Positions 38,101 through 44,973 of a stretch of 64,000 nucleotides of DNA are shown here, piece by piece (positions within the stretch are counted from its first letter, which is position 1; every line of letters starts with the position of its first letter). The notes under the pieces were generated by a model. That model was not told the origin of the DNA. It saw only the letters and a program-made list of their open reading frames with translations, and did not search any database. The DNA is taken from positions 1-64,000 of IMG/VR virus record IMGVR_UViG_3300025168_000053. One strand, given 5' to 3'. A program made the translations under genes and the position numbers. Origin of the DNA: a virus.

Positions 38101-39685
38101 TAATCAATTGAATGCTGCCGTGAGCGATTACACAGGGTTTGTTTTGTATTATTCGGATGTATCGCACACTTACCATCCCACAGATATGCCAATTCGCACT
38201 ATAAAGGATGTAAGAAGCAACCCTGTTGTTATGCAAGCCGTGTCTCCAACCTTTGTTGATAATGCAGTTGTCGCAATGAAGATACAAACGCAATCATGGT
38301 ATCATTTCGATGAGATAAGAAATACTGTGAGCAAAACCGCTTTGAATTATCGTGGTCTTATGCACTATGAACCCAGTGATTTCTTTATGGTTTCACAACA
38401 AGCATTCAACATATTCGATGGCAAGGATCGTGGCGTTATTGAGCATTTGAATGGTTCAAAGGATATTTATGTTGATGGAACTAAATTGTCGCCATCTTAC
38501 TTCCCCCCTTATTTGATTGATTCAAACAACATCAAATGGCGTGTTGCTGAGATTACCCAAGTGCAGAAAAATACCCTCATGAACTTCAAGGGTATGTCTA
38601 AGAAAAGTTTGAGCGAATCAGGAATGGCCGTTGGAGGGGTCTTATCGGGGCAATTGGGCTATATTGGCATTAGAACCACAGATGCCGCTTTGCACCTCTT
38701 GAATGACGCAGGGGGCAATAAATCGGGCGTATCAATCACGCCAACAGATGAGTTCCATAAAAACACAAGAGATGTTGAAAATTATTTGGGCGCACATCCT
38801 ATGATTAGGCAAATCAATGATCACAGCACACGCTACGTTGCACGTGATACGAGAGGACTGAACACAATGGAGGTTATGAGAAACCTTTCACAACTTGATG
38901 GTCGGCAAATAATGAGCGAAAAGAACGGAACCATACTCTTCTCAAATGATGTATTCAAAGAAAGAGGCTTGCGTATTGGAAGCGATAACGGTTCCGATCT
39001 CATTGAAGTCAGCAAGTTATTTGATTCGCCAAATGAAATCGTCATTGTTGGTGACGTTATCGCAGGGAATGAAATTGTATTCATTCGAGTTCATGATACC
39101 GAGAAAATCCGAGAAGCCGCCGCAAGCGGGGCTGAGGGTGTAGTCAAGACGCTTCGACAAAGCATACCTGGAATCAAGAGCGTTGCAGCCGCAAGAAAGT
39201 TGGCTAAAACCCTCTTAGCAAGGGCTGAAAACGGTGCGCCGATGATTAACATAAAAGGATTGATGAACGCCACTTCTATTGTTGCTGGCGACATCATAGA
39301 TGTCAATTTACCAAATCAAGGGGTCGTTGGAAAGTTCGCTGTGTTTGAAGCAAAACATAAGTTCCAATCACTACGTTCCGATTTGGTGATCGGCCAGTAT
39401 GAAAAAGGAATTGAAGGTCTGTTATCCGATGTCAAGACAGATACGATTGACATAAGCGGTTTGAGCGAAAGCGTAGGTGATAAGGACATCACAGATAACC
39501 TCACTATGTCGGCATCAGTCAATGTCGTTTCAGTTCACAGAATCCGTGTTCGCAACGTCAATGAAACAGGTTTCATCATCGGTGCAAAACACAAAAACGG
39601 ACTTGGGAAGATAGGTGTTAGGGATGATAATAAAAGAGCGTTCCCTATCGGCATGAGTAAGAGTCGCAACTTCGTGGTGAAATGA
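32150..39685 (+). CDS. Giant tail-tip hub protein with LamG domain
   Basis: 2511 residues, the largest product in the window. Residues about 1240-1470 form a LamG/ConA-like domain (PVLWLKADSLNLDDGASVAS opening, AEVIIYDRDLTTAEQYEVEA closing). The last 450 residues read like a tail hub of the gpD/gp27 kind, with strands NEIVIVGDVIAGNEIVFI, a helix AARKLAKTLLARA and a beta-barrel DIIDVNLPNQGVVGKF. The rest is beta-rich and repetitive in composition. It may combine the central tail hub with a receptor-binding arm in one chain. Confidence 0.75.
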   Translation: MAETFSRVLEPAKNESWGSTSTGKYPSGVFAIHLTYPDTGYLDSVTNWVSGTNTGSWKQGLTVLVKTPLAATGSTIAEASNGNVIAVDLKAAATAALTGDGSWDLGSENATRMIAAKINSRRIKMIGGHSRTKYLKATYVRQSLPHKYQVLSARAGAGSANVINLELATCSRSGFPTELKNDFILRVENASSTKNVTNGDYQNPALRWLRSPDGGAFNAVVEATIGSSNINGSPTGGLALAGDVLNNDFTLIGESPKHTIVLSWLHKGPTDGDYWGEQNGGPFIQGMGAIGVHRLVAKPMDGGNRGIPAVNYSSSNGKAATAHTTGEGFNRFSIEGLNSCNMPDMPPPDFHSIYPTIRGITTVHPNAKTDAVTNNRLRIQPLEYGTEFPIMGTAGGQGIGVETGYNHAFSGTDAQAYVPTGSNGIHIKNISVSNTNYIASISSSLFSDSGYAREIMTTMTVNDEKVIGFQISNEERVFEDIEVIDDLGNTMTLNGGSPFGTVIRDYKITNEREDKSTGNLFLGPSNPGGEVEPNLRIQLPKQEDIPGGIFVRSGHDRVQAWSNQSWGMGGLSAPNPQVAGILEADGKPSQYDTHDRSLIFHCQRIIGDHIEDIFGLSANQENGGASSGETRIFSAHRASDHVERGSLLRQTNNGVETGNLFPHHRIRFGRQGHSFVMPFCHRGTPMSLRRQLHRSHGSAYSLMFEGESEYKHHGFGNGAATNTSSVFQLDTIDVKNSGSLYDTGSFASDGLPLDEIKGKRHFDADVKYTSATHRSVADFLFAPGQKHTNVEGTPEFVSFAESGIDGSIPTGSATKLNLQGSTFSVRNRHNTASEVMVNGFFINNYIGMGGRPEPIKIMAQDSQNNFFVRGHHEGIIIPRVATELATVPPLLVHDPERMNASRDDGQRDFGLIKGSETISGGTPDAFLCHWLAEYSHPIYFGTTREHYMTFRYRESGMPRAVSYPSVNGLLLRNHSNSTTEGQPEKALPFERMYVAQWLQNYGYNALNAGGHGNVEGLRAWNAVMMGHTTIREANGTIQLYNQNGTKRLSRGEGIGDSLNPSRIRVVKGIDLDGDSEDLNRLFYVPEPYVGIDISRRLPVRAWGIRGATNPITILGGDPTENQNTYANHLPVRFDGGPQDSQQESAYPISAVDVSSMPVPSGGSNYVEKSVPVGFVANDFTTEAHPFERNIRQSNDPIRQQEVPIGIGASLGITQNGMLAPDAMAAGAWDYELNDLRPETLPLSNPVLWLKADSLNLDDGASVASWTDSSPNKWAFTQGTASAQPSLVKRDADFNLKPHVHFDGGDNLAVSFDAKLNPNNMTVFVVSTVDSDNNAYHGIIDNMNGNTGWLLYAKMSGSDNYWQWRTGTGSGQTIISAAADTVVPNTPSIVTLKMQGSNGAGGGTTTQTLSVNGKSEATSSAVFTKKTATTSTPMLGKVGSFQLTGQMAEVIIYDRDLTTAEQYEVEAYLSRKYGVSISTSASSSHTGILHPVDTIPINKGSDPFIDLVQRSGSPSYPQQDSAGAFLTPDDRRFGHGSNFYHLRGNALHANYHAINETKGRFSYPPGGIAEAEIASNAISRVTPDLMAEISDTRQIQSRTEPRLGLVMEVESERKENKNVDYAVVGTRAVSLHTDKMLGYQFPVLPSHVINTYFANSGFTTNGTGSTSTKPDFSKKPTWSPDSNSAKGDVLGAFSSDTTRSDFKTHALDAWAVRGVSDLPAWGGVYILRKTYLRREEDSDTLRTEVDGGNGKATPSHPTRRYVDYIVRPVRPLKMFGFASDVLQDGWTLGPRCKISTAGFNHQPFARDKRYGIFEMNALRGVNGIEPITSATSAFTMDYPDANDYDVTWHLIPTANMLQHFKSDAHRFDDSGEFNSKIEARYSQATHTGGGEPVYQSETKYSVQNGIMGDHSIHAKESKATQAKQALRIYPNVTVVAHKGGSVYSVDEGSVLPAAGYLLALDFKGLLKYTRSGNDLTFDFSGYLLYNQLNAAVSDYTGFVLYYSDVSHTYHPTDMPIRTIKDVRSNPVVMQAVSPTFVDNAVVAMKIQTQSWYHFDEIRNTVSKTALNYRGLMHYEPSDFFMVSQQAFNIFDGKDRGVIEHLNGSKDIYVDGTKLSPSYFPPYLIDSNNIKWRVAEITQVQKNTLMNFKGMSKKSLSESGMAVGGVLSGQLGYIGIRTTDAALHLLNDAGGNKSGVSITPTDEFHKNTRDVENYLGAHPMIRQINDHSTRYVARDTRGLNTMEVMRNLSQLDGRQIMSEKNGTILFSNDVFKERGLRIGSDNGSDLIEVSKLFDSPNEIVIVGDVIAGNEIVFIRVHDTEKIREAAASGAEGVVKTLRQSIPGIKSVAAARKLAKTLLARAENGAPMINIKGLMNATSIVAGDIIDVNLPNQGVVGKFAVFEAKHKFQSLRSDLVIGQYEKGIEGLLSDVKTDTIDISGLSESVGDKDITDNLTMSASVNVVSVHRIRVRNVNETGFIIGAKHKNGLGKIGVRDDNKRAFPIGMSKSRNFVVK

Positions 39686-39686
39686 T

Positions 39687-40184
39687 ATGGGCGCATTTGA
39701 ACAAACATGGGCGTTTATCAAGTTTGATGATGAATCACCAACGCCTTATTTGAGCAATTCTTGTAAGCGTTGCGAAGAACAATACCCGTTAATGCACGAC
39801 CCCGACATACCCCCTTCAAGTCCCGACTTTCCAATACATGAACATCTCGCAACTTCTATGTGTAAAAAATGTCGCCACGATAAATTATCGGAATTAAAAT
39901 GGACTCACGAAAACCACCCCGCACCAGACGTTATTGGCCTTGATGATCGACGAATGCTTAATCACCTTGTTGATATTGGGAAATTAAAGGATGGGCAAGA
40001 GTCCACACAGAATGAGTTGGACTTTTTGAACACCCCTTGTATGATGAGTCAAACACGGTATGAAAATGACAGGGAAGATTCTTCGAGAGCATGGATGAAA
40101 CCTTTGCCCCCATGCACTTGCGGAGGATGCCCACCTCTAAGGTGGTATGAACGAATGCAGGGAATACCAGAAGGGATGGAATGA
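39687..40184 (+). CDS. Tagged Cys-rich protein (N-terminal FxxxWxxIK)
   Basis: 165 residues. Residues 4-12 are FEQTWAFIK, a divergent form of the genome-wide tag, placed right at the N terminus. After it come several CxxC pairs (CKRCE, MCKKC, CTCGGC), so one or two metal-binding knuckles are likely. No known family. It is first of a run of small late genes, 39687-42268, almost all of which bear the tag. It starts one base after the upstream stop and shares the operon of the giant tail proteins. Confidence 0.75.
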   Translation: MGAFEQTWAFIKFDDESPTPYLSNSCKRCEEQYPLMHDPDIPPSSPDFPIHEHLATSMCKKCRHDKLSELKWTHENHPAPDVIGLDDRRMLNHLVDIGKLKDGQESTQNELDFLNTPCMMSQTRYENDREDSSRAWMKPLPPCTCGGCPPLRWYERMQGIPEGME

Positions 40185-40185
40185 A

Positions 40186-40791
40186 ATGAGCGATGGGAAC
40201 TGTTATCAATGCGCTTTTCAAGCACTTATGACTGGAAATCCTGATTGGAAAAACCCACGTTTGATTCATAGCGACATAACGCATTCCAAAACAGGTGAAC
40301 CATATTCTCATGCCTATGTTGCTTATGATAAGGAACTTGAGTTTCCTGAACCGATGCCCGAAGAATGGGGTGGGAACATTCCAACAATGCAATTTGTTCA
40401 CGACCAATCCAATTCATTCAAAGGATCAGGCGATATACCACGTATGTTTTATGAAATGAATGCAAAGCCAATACGTGATACAATGCGTGAATACACGCTG
40501 GAACAAATGATGGAACAGGCAATGAAGCATTCACATTACGGACCCTGGCCTAATGAAGAAGCATTTGGAAAATCATGGGATTTGATGAAATCAGGGGTCA
40601 AACGCCTCAATACCAATAAGAAAGTTCCTATGCCCTGCCCTGAATGTAGGGGTCCGATGGAACATCAAGATGGTTATGTTGGTTCAAGTGGCCGTTATGT
40701 TGAACCTGCCTATATGTGCATGGACCCCAAAACAAGTTATTGCGAAGCAAGAAGGCATGATGTGAAAAGTTCATTGAAGGAGATGAAATAA
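40186..40791 (+). CDS. Tagged zinc-ribbon protein (FxxxWDLMK)
   Basis: 201 residues from ATG 40186, two bases after the upstream stop. Residues 1-120 have an N-terminal CYQC knuckle and a helical region with no named fold. Residues 127-135 are FGKSWDLMK, the tag, followed by a Lys-rich linker and a C-terminal ribbon (CPEC at 151-154, C178, C186). As in other tagged proteins, the peptide separates two structured parts and is followed by Ser-Gly. Confidence 0.8.
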   Translation: MSDGNCYQCAFQALMTGNPDWKNPRLIHSDITHSKTGEPYSHAYVAYDKELEFPEPMPEEWGGNIPTMQFVHDQSNSFKGSGDIPRMFYEMNAKPIRDTMREYTLEQMMEQAMKHSHYGPWPNEEAFGKSWDLMKSGVKRLNTNKKVPMPCPECRGPMEHQDGYVGSSGRYVEPAYMCMDPKTSYCEARRHDVKSSLKEMK

Positions 40792-41132
40792 TGCCAGTCC
40801 TCGACCCCCTAAAAGCCGCTTTGACCGACCACCTCCAAACGCTCATCAAGAAGTGTTCACTTGGTTCTGGGGCTTCCGATGCCTCAAGCCGTGATGGAGG
40901 CGCAGGGAATACAAAGATGAGTCAAAATACACTGGTTCAACGCATTGATGATCGAACCATCTCAGTTAGTGCGTTGTTCGATTCGCAATTGAGCAGCGAA
41001 CAGGCGATTACCGAAGTTGTTCTTCATGGGGAAAACCCTCTTGACTCACCATCCTTTAGGGCAACATTCATGCCAATAAACAAGAACGGCACAAATGAAG
41101 TCCGAATTGATATTCTAATGGAAGTGAGATAG
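40791..41132 (+). CDS. Small hypothetical virion-region protein
   Basis: 113 residues; the ATG overlaps the upstream TAA and has GGAGATGA upstream, and the stop overlaps the GTG of the next gene. The sequence is an N-terminal helix, a Gly/Ser linker and a beta-rich C-terminal domain. It has no tag, in contrast to its neighbours on both sides. Function not assigned. Confidence 0.75.
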   Translation: MPVLDPLKAALTDHLQTLIKKCSLGSGASDASSRDGGAGNTKMSQNTLVQRIDDRTISVSALFDSQLSSEQAITEVVLHGENPLDSPSFRATFMPINKNGTNEVRIDILMEVR

Positions 41133-41485
41133 TGTCCGATAAAAAATCCGAAGAAAAGAACGATGAAAAGATAGCCCCAGTGGTTGCAGGTGCGGCGAGA
41201 GTCGGAGTTGCAGCAGCAAAGAATCCAGCAGTTCGAGGGGCTGTTGGTGGTGCGGTTCAAGGAATGATGAAGAAACGGATTGATGAACCATTTGAGATGA
41301 CATGGGAATTGATGAAAAGCGACGAGAAGGGCGACAACGCCCCAACCAACCCTGGTCTTTGGTCGCAAGCCAAATCAAAGGCACGTTCTAAGTTCAAGGT
41401 TTATCCATCAGCCTACGCTAACGGTTGGGCTTCTAAATGGTATAAATCCAAAGGCGGCGGCTGGAAGAAAAAGAGCAAGGAGTGA
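41132..41485 (+). CDS. Tagged protein with VYPSAYANGWASK family C terminus
   Basis: 117 residues from GTG 41132, overlapping the previous stop. An Ala/Val/Gly-rich N-terminal helix is followed at 54-62 by the tag FEMTWELMK and then SD. The C terminus, KFKVYPSAYANGWASKWYK plus GGGW, belongs to a short basic domain that I recall from many marine virus and phage proteins of unknown function. So the tag is joined here to a widespread viral module. Confidence 0.8.
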   Translation: MSDKKSEEKNDEKIAPVVAGAARVGVAAAKNPAVRGAVGGAVQGMMKKRIDEPFEMTWELMKSDEKGDNAPTNPGLWSQAKSKARSKFKVYPSAYANGWASKWYKSKGGGWKKKSKE

Positions 41486-41490
41486 ATGTC

Positions 41491-41685
41491 ATGGTTGAGT
41501 TGAAGAAAAAAGAATGTTGCTGTGGTGCAACTGAAAAAAACCCATGCGCTTGTATGAAAAAAGGAATTATGAAATGTTCCGCAAAAGTTCCTATGTGTCA
41601 ATGCTACAAAGACCTCAAAAAAGAAGGCAAGCATCCTGATGATTTGAAAAAGGCATTTACCATTGCGTGGGATTATACATTCTAA
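41491..41685 (+). CDS. Tagged Cys-rich miniprotein (C-terminal tag)
   Basis: 64 residues from ATG 41491, chosen because AAGGAGTGA lies 8 bases upstream; GTG 41482 would overlap that site. Ten cysteines within residues 9-38 (CCCG...CACMKK...CSAK...CQC) indicate a compact metal-bound or disulphide core. The last nine residues, FTIAWDYTF, are a variant of the tag, here exactly at the C terminus and lacking the lysine. Function unknown. Confidence 0.75.
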   Translation: MVELKKKECCCGATEKNPCACMKKGIMKCSAKVPMCQCYKDLKKEGKHPDDLKKAFTIAWDYTF

Positions 41686-41696
41686 AGGTGATATAA

Positions 41697-42227
41697 TTGA
41701 TTGACGTTCCTATCGCCGATCTCATCTCAAAGGATTTGAGGCGATGGTTCAAAGAAAAGTGGGTGGATGTTGGCAGTAAGGACAAAGACGGCAACCACCC
41801 TCCCTGTGGCCGTAGTGACGCAAAGACTGATAGCAAAGGCTATCCCAAGTGCCGACCATCAAAGAAGGTCAGCAGCAAGACCCCTGAAACGACACGTGGC
41901 ATCAGTTCAAAGGAGAAGAAGGCTATGACTCGAAGAAAGCGTTCAAAGCCACAGGGCGTTGGTGGAAAGCCAACGGTGGTTAAGAGCGATCCATTTGAAG
42001 CCGTATGGGATTCAATCATCAAAGGTCGCTTTCGAGGCTACACGCAATCAAACATCGGTGACAGGCCATACCGACAGGCCGAACATAGAATCTGGGATAT
42101 ATCCCGTAAAGTCAAACGTGAGCGAACAAAACGACGATATAAGCGCAATAAAAGCAGGGGAACTGTTCGGCCAGCCATGCGCCGTCAATTAGGCGCAGGG
42201 GGCAAAAGAGCCTCCACAAAGAGGTGA
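41697..42227 (+). CDS. Tagged basic protein (WFKEKWVD family)
   Basis: 176 residues from TTG 41697 with AGGTGAT upstream. Residues 12-60 (LRRWFKEKWVDVGSKDKDG, CGR, YPKCRP and SKKT) match a basic domain I know from many marine viral proteins of unknown role, sometimes annotated DUF5872. Residues 100-109 are FEAVWDSIIK, a longer variant of the tag. The C-terminal 65 residues are Arg/Lys-rich and disordered, fit for binding DNA inside a head. Overall a tagged, DNA-binding virion cargo is plausible. Confidence 0.75.
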   Translation: MIDVPIADLISKDLRRWFKEKWVDVGSKDKDGNHPPCGRSDAKTDSKGYPKCRPSKKVSSKTPETTRGISSKEKKAMTRRKRSKPQGVGGKPTVVKSDPFEAVWDSIIKGRFRGYTQSNIGDRPYRQAEHRIWDISRKVKRERTKRRYKRNKSRGTVRPAMRRQLGAGGKRASTKR

Positions 42228-42235
42228 GGCTTGAT

Positions 42236-43438
42236 ATGATTTTTGATGCTGCATGGGATATGATGAAAGCCGACATTTTTCATGAGGGGCGAGCCTATTC
42301 CAGCATGGATGATTTGATGCCTAAATTGAATCAGCAAATTGAAGGATGGGGGGGAAGCAACAAACAATTGTCGCCATTCCCATTCCCGTATAAAAGCGGA
42401 AACTATCGGCATAAATCGTGGAAAGGAATGTCAGATCGAGGGCTTGATGATTTCATAAATAAAAATCCAGGTTTCAAATCAAGCAGCGAGATGTTGCCAG
42501 CAATGATGCCCTGGGTTGGTGGAAAAACACAAATCCAGCCATACATTAGGGGTCTTGCCGATTTTTTCCCTAATGCCCGACCTGCTGAACTTTATGGGGG
42601 AAGCGGTTCGACAATTCTCGGTATGAACAGGGGAACTGGTTTTTATGCAGACATAAACCCCGATAATACTAACGCATTTCAACACTTAAAAGATGGTTTA
42701 GGGGTCGTTGAAATCCCAAAAACAAGAGAGCGTATGGCTGAGATGGTTTCAAGAATGAATGATTTGAGATTTAGGCGTGATGTGAAAGGAGAACAATTGT
42801 CAAGCGATGAATTATCGGAACTCGCATCTCATTACATTGGAACAAATCATCAAGCATTTGGCAATTTGAAATATCCTAATCAAAAACAAAGGAAAAACTA
42901 TCCTGAATGGTATGGTGGTTCACGATATACCGAAGGACCAATTATGGATAAACAAGGATGGCGTAAGAGTTCGGTGAGAGTTATGCCGCACAAAGTCGGA
43001 GGTCTTGATTTGAGCGCATACCCAGATAGGATGCGTGATGTTGAGATTCATACTGGGGATCTTCGAGACACACATAAATTGCTACAAGGCGACGAATACC
43101 TTTACCTCGACCCTCAATATATTGACCGAATGCACCAATATGGAGGTTCGGATGAACAACTATCAGGTGGGGGTTATGACCAACTTCAACGAGACACCAT
43201 AAGGATTGGTGCTGAACATGACGGGCCAGTTCTTTATTCAAATTATTTGGTTGGTCCAAAATCAGGTTTGCCCAACGAAGAGATGATTGCAGATCTGCTG
43301 GATAGTGGTTTCGATGCACATACATGGATGAGAAAACCAAAGGGCAACTCAAGACCCGTAGTTGAAGTTCTTGGATTGAGAAATCATCCTGAACACGTTC
43401 AAAGAGGATTGAAAACAAAAAGACTTTTTGATTACTGA
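42236..43438 (+). CDS. Tagged Dam-like DNA adenine methyltransferase
   Basis: 400 residues from ATG 42236 (GAGGTGA 8 bases upstream; GTG 42224 is the alternative). Residues 3-11, FDAAWDMMK, put the tag at the very N terminus, followed by AD. The enzyme part follows at about residue 85: PWVGGKTQIQPYI (D12-class motif), AELYGGSGSTIL (AdoMet-binding), FYADINP, and the catalytic tetrad as DPQY in YLYLDPQYIDR where DPPY is usual. This is a D12-class N6-adenine methylase by fold. Its place in the late virion block, apart from the other methylases on the - strand, and its tag suggest it is packaged in the head. Confidence 0.8.
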   Translation: MIFDAAWDMMKADIFHEGRAYSSMDDLMPKLNQQIEGWGGSNKQLSPFPFPYKSGNYRHKSWKGMSDRGLDDFINKNPGFKSSSEMLPAMMPWVGGKTQIQPYIRGLADFFPNARPAELYGGSGSTILGMNRGTGFYADINPDNTNAFQHLKDGLGVVEIPKTRERMAEMVSRMNDLRFRRDVKGEQLSSDELSELASHYIGTNHQAFGNLKYPNQKQRKNYPEWYGGSRYTEGPIMDKQGWRKSSVRVMPHKVGGLDLSAYPDRMRDVEIHTGDLRDTHKLLQGDEYLYLDPQYIDRMHQYGGSDEQLSGGGYDQLQRDTIRIGAEHDGPVLYSNYLVGPKSGLPNEEMIADLLDSGFDAHTWMRKPKGNSRPVVEVLGLRNHPEHVQRGLKTKRLFDY

Positions 43439-43548
43439 TGGCGAAGAAAATGGATAATCTGGATAAGGTGTTAATCCCAATTGTCATCGTTGCCACAATC
43501 ATTTGGATTTATTCAATTGTGATGCACCACGAATGGTTGAGGAAATAA
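43438..43548 (+). CDS. Single-span membrane miniprotein
   Basis: 36 residues; the ATG overlaps the stop of the methylase (TGATG). Lysine-rich N terminus, then one hydrophobic helix (residues 11-28, VLIPIVIVATIIWIYSIV), then a short polar tail. It is the last + strand gene, and size plus topology would suit a holin-like or host-membrane protein at the end of the late operon. No further evidence for a lysis role. Its TAA touches the convergent gene at 43549. Confidence 0.7.
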   Translation: MAKKMDNLDKVLIPIVIVATIIWIYSIVMHHEWLRK

Positions 43549-43824
43549 CTAACTCAACGGGTTTTGCACATTACGATCACCAAGAGTCCATCGGAGGGTC
43601 TTGATTACACCCTCCAATGCTTTCTTGTTTCGAGCGCATTCTTTCATCATGTCTTTGTCGCTGTTTTGCTTTGCTTTATGGAACTTGAGAATCCAGTCGT
43701 TTTGCTTAGATTCCGCACGAACTAACATCTGTTCGATTTGTTCCCATGAACGGTCATAGGAGAAGATTTCATGCTCTAATTGCATCATGCGAACAAAGTT
43801 GCCGCATCGTTTCAAGTATATCAA
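43549..43824 (-). CDS. Small charged helical protein at the convergent junction
   Basis: Up to 91 residues from a TTG that overlaps the upstream stop (TTGA); internal ATGs 12 codons in are alternatives. Almost entirely helical and charged, with a possible coiled coil. No family recognised. It is the last gene of the - strand arm and ends flush against the + strand arm. Function not assigned. Confidence 0.6.
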   Translation of the reverse strand: MIYLKRCGNFVRMMQLEHEIFSYDRSWEQIEQMLVRAESKQNDWILKFHKAKQNSDKDMMKECARNKKALEGVIKTLRWTLGDRNVQNPLS

Positions 43825-44969
43825 GCGTGTTGCGAATGAACATAAGTGATATGAACAAAAGCAGCAGGTATTCCAAGCGGTGCGGGATCGAGAAGTGTCA
43901 AATCGCCAGCATTCATAGCGAAATGATGAGGATGAACCAACTTTCCTAAAAAGTTGTTTGCACCGTCAAATACATCCACGCTAACCAAAGGTTCGACCCC
44001 ATCCTCTTCACTTAACAATGGCTTGTAAAGAAGCCCTGCTGGTGCTGCTGCGCCGAAAGGTAAAACCTTTGGCGCACCTGGGGTGAAAGGAATTGCAGTT
44101 GTTTTTGATGTTCTGTGAACGGGAGTTAATTGATATGTTCCACCGCCGCCAGGATGCAAACCAACCCCCACATCGGATTGATAAAATAAGTGAGTTTGAC
44201 CGCCTCCTTGAACTGTGGAAAAGAAACCATTAGGATTTCGTGCAAATAAGACTCCGAGATCGGTGATTGGCAAGTTGGCGGCATTGAAACCTGCGACAAA
44301 ATCATTCCTTAGAGAAGATTCCGAACCGTCGCTATGCTCAATTGCCGACAAAGCAACTGGACCAGGGCGAACAAACACCCTCTTGTCCTCTATGGCGAGG
44401 ATAACAGGCCCAGATGAACCCTTGCCGACTCGAACTGCTGCCAAGACTGTATTTTGTAAGACAAGGTGATTTGAAGGGGATTGAGGGTATAGCCCTGTGG
44501 CAGTATCAACATACGAACCGTAAGTGAAGCCAACATTACTTGGTTTGCGAGGATCAACATAAGCCAAGAGAATTGCCTCATCTCCAGGGTTTGTTCCGTT
44601 GGGTATGGCTGAACCATGATATGTTGATTGATAGTTCGTTGCAGCCGCAATATCCAACACTGAGCCAGAACCGACGTTGAAAAACATTCCATCGAGTTGA
44701 ACTACGCCAGCATCAACATAAAGTTGCGAGGTGCTTCCCAATGTTCCGTTTGGTCGAACACAGCAATTGCCGCTAACAGGGTTGTTTCTATTCGCTTCAT
44801 CATATCGGTTGAGGGTGATCGGAATCACGCCGTTGCCAAGTCCACGTTCAACGTTGTTTGTCAATGATGGGCTGGTAAGGACATCGGAATCACGGAGGCC
44901 ATCGTTTTGATAGGTTGATGCACCCGTAGCCGTTTTTTCATGACCCTCAGCCAGATTGGTGTTAGACAT
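43821..44969 (-). CDS. Putative tail fibre or appendage protein
   Basis: 382 residues, beta-rich with Gly/Asn/Ser-rich turns, low Lys content and no enzymatic motif. The N-terminal VIPITLNRYDEA and QLYVDAGVVQLDGMFFN pattern, followed by repeated strand-turn units and a C-terminal VDVFDGANNF stretch, is the kind of sequence seen in fibre or baseplate appendage proteins. It is the only clearly structural-looking gene on the - strand. The ATG follows AGAGGATTGATTGA. Confidence 0.55.
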   Translation of the reverse strand: MSNTNLAEGHEKTATGASTYQNDGLRDSDVLTSPSLTNNVERGLGNGVIPITLNRYDEANRNNPVSGNCCVRPNGTLGSTSQLYVDAGVVQLDGMFFNVGSGSVLDIAAATNYQSTYHGSAIPNGTNPGDEAILLAYVDPRKPSNVGFTYGSYVDTATGLYPQSPSNHLVLQNTVLAAVRVGKGSSGPVILAIEDKRVFVRPGPVALSAIEHSDGSESSLRNDFVAGFNAANLPITDLGVLFARNPNGFFSTVQGGGQTHLFYQSDVGVGLHPGGGGTYQLTPVHRTSKTTAIPFTPGAPKVLPFGAAAPAGLLYKPLLSEEDGVEPLVSVDVFDGANNFLGKLVHPHHFAMNAGDLTLLDPAPLGIPAAFVHITYVHSQHA

Positions 44970-44973
44970 TCAA

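Noticed and set aside
42221-42238. GAGGTGAGGCTTGATATG as a promoter element on the + strand
   Set aside because: It directly abuts the methylase ATG and works as its ribosome-binding site; a TATA box so close would not fit.
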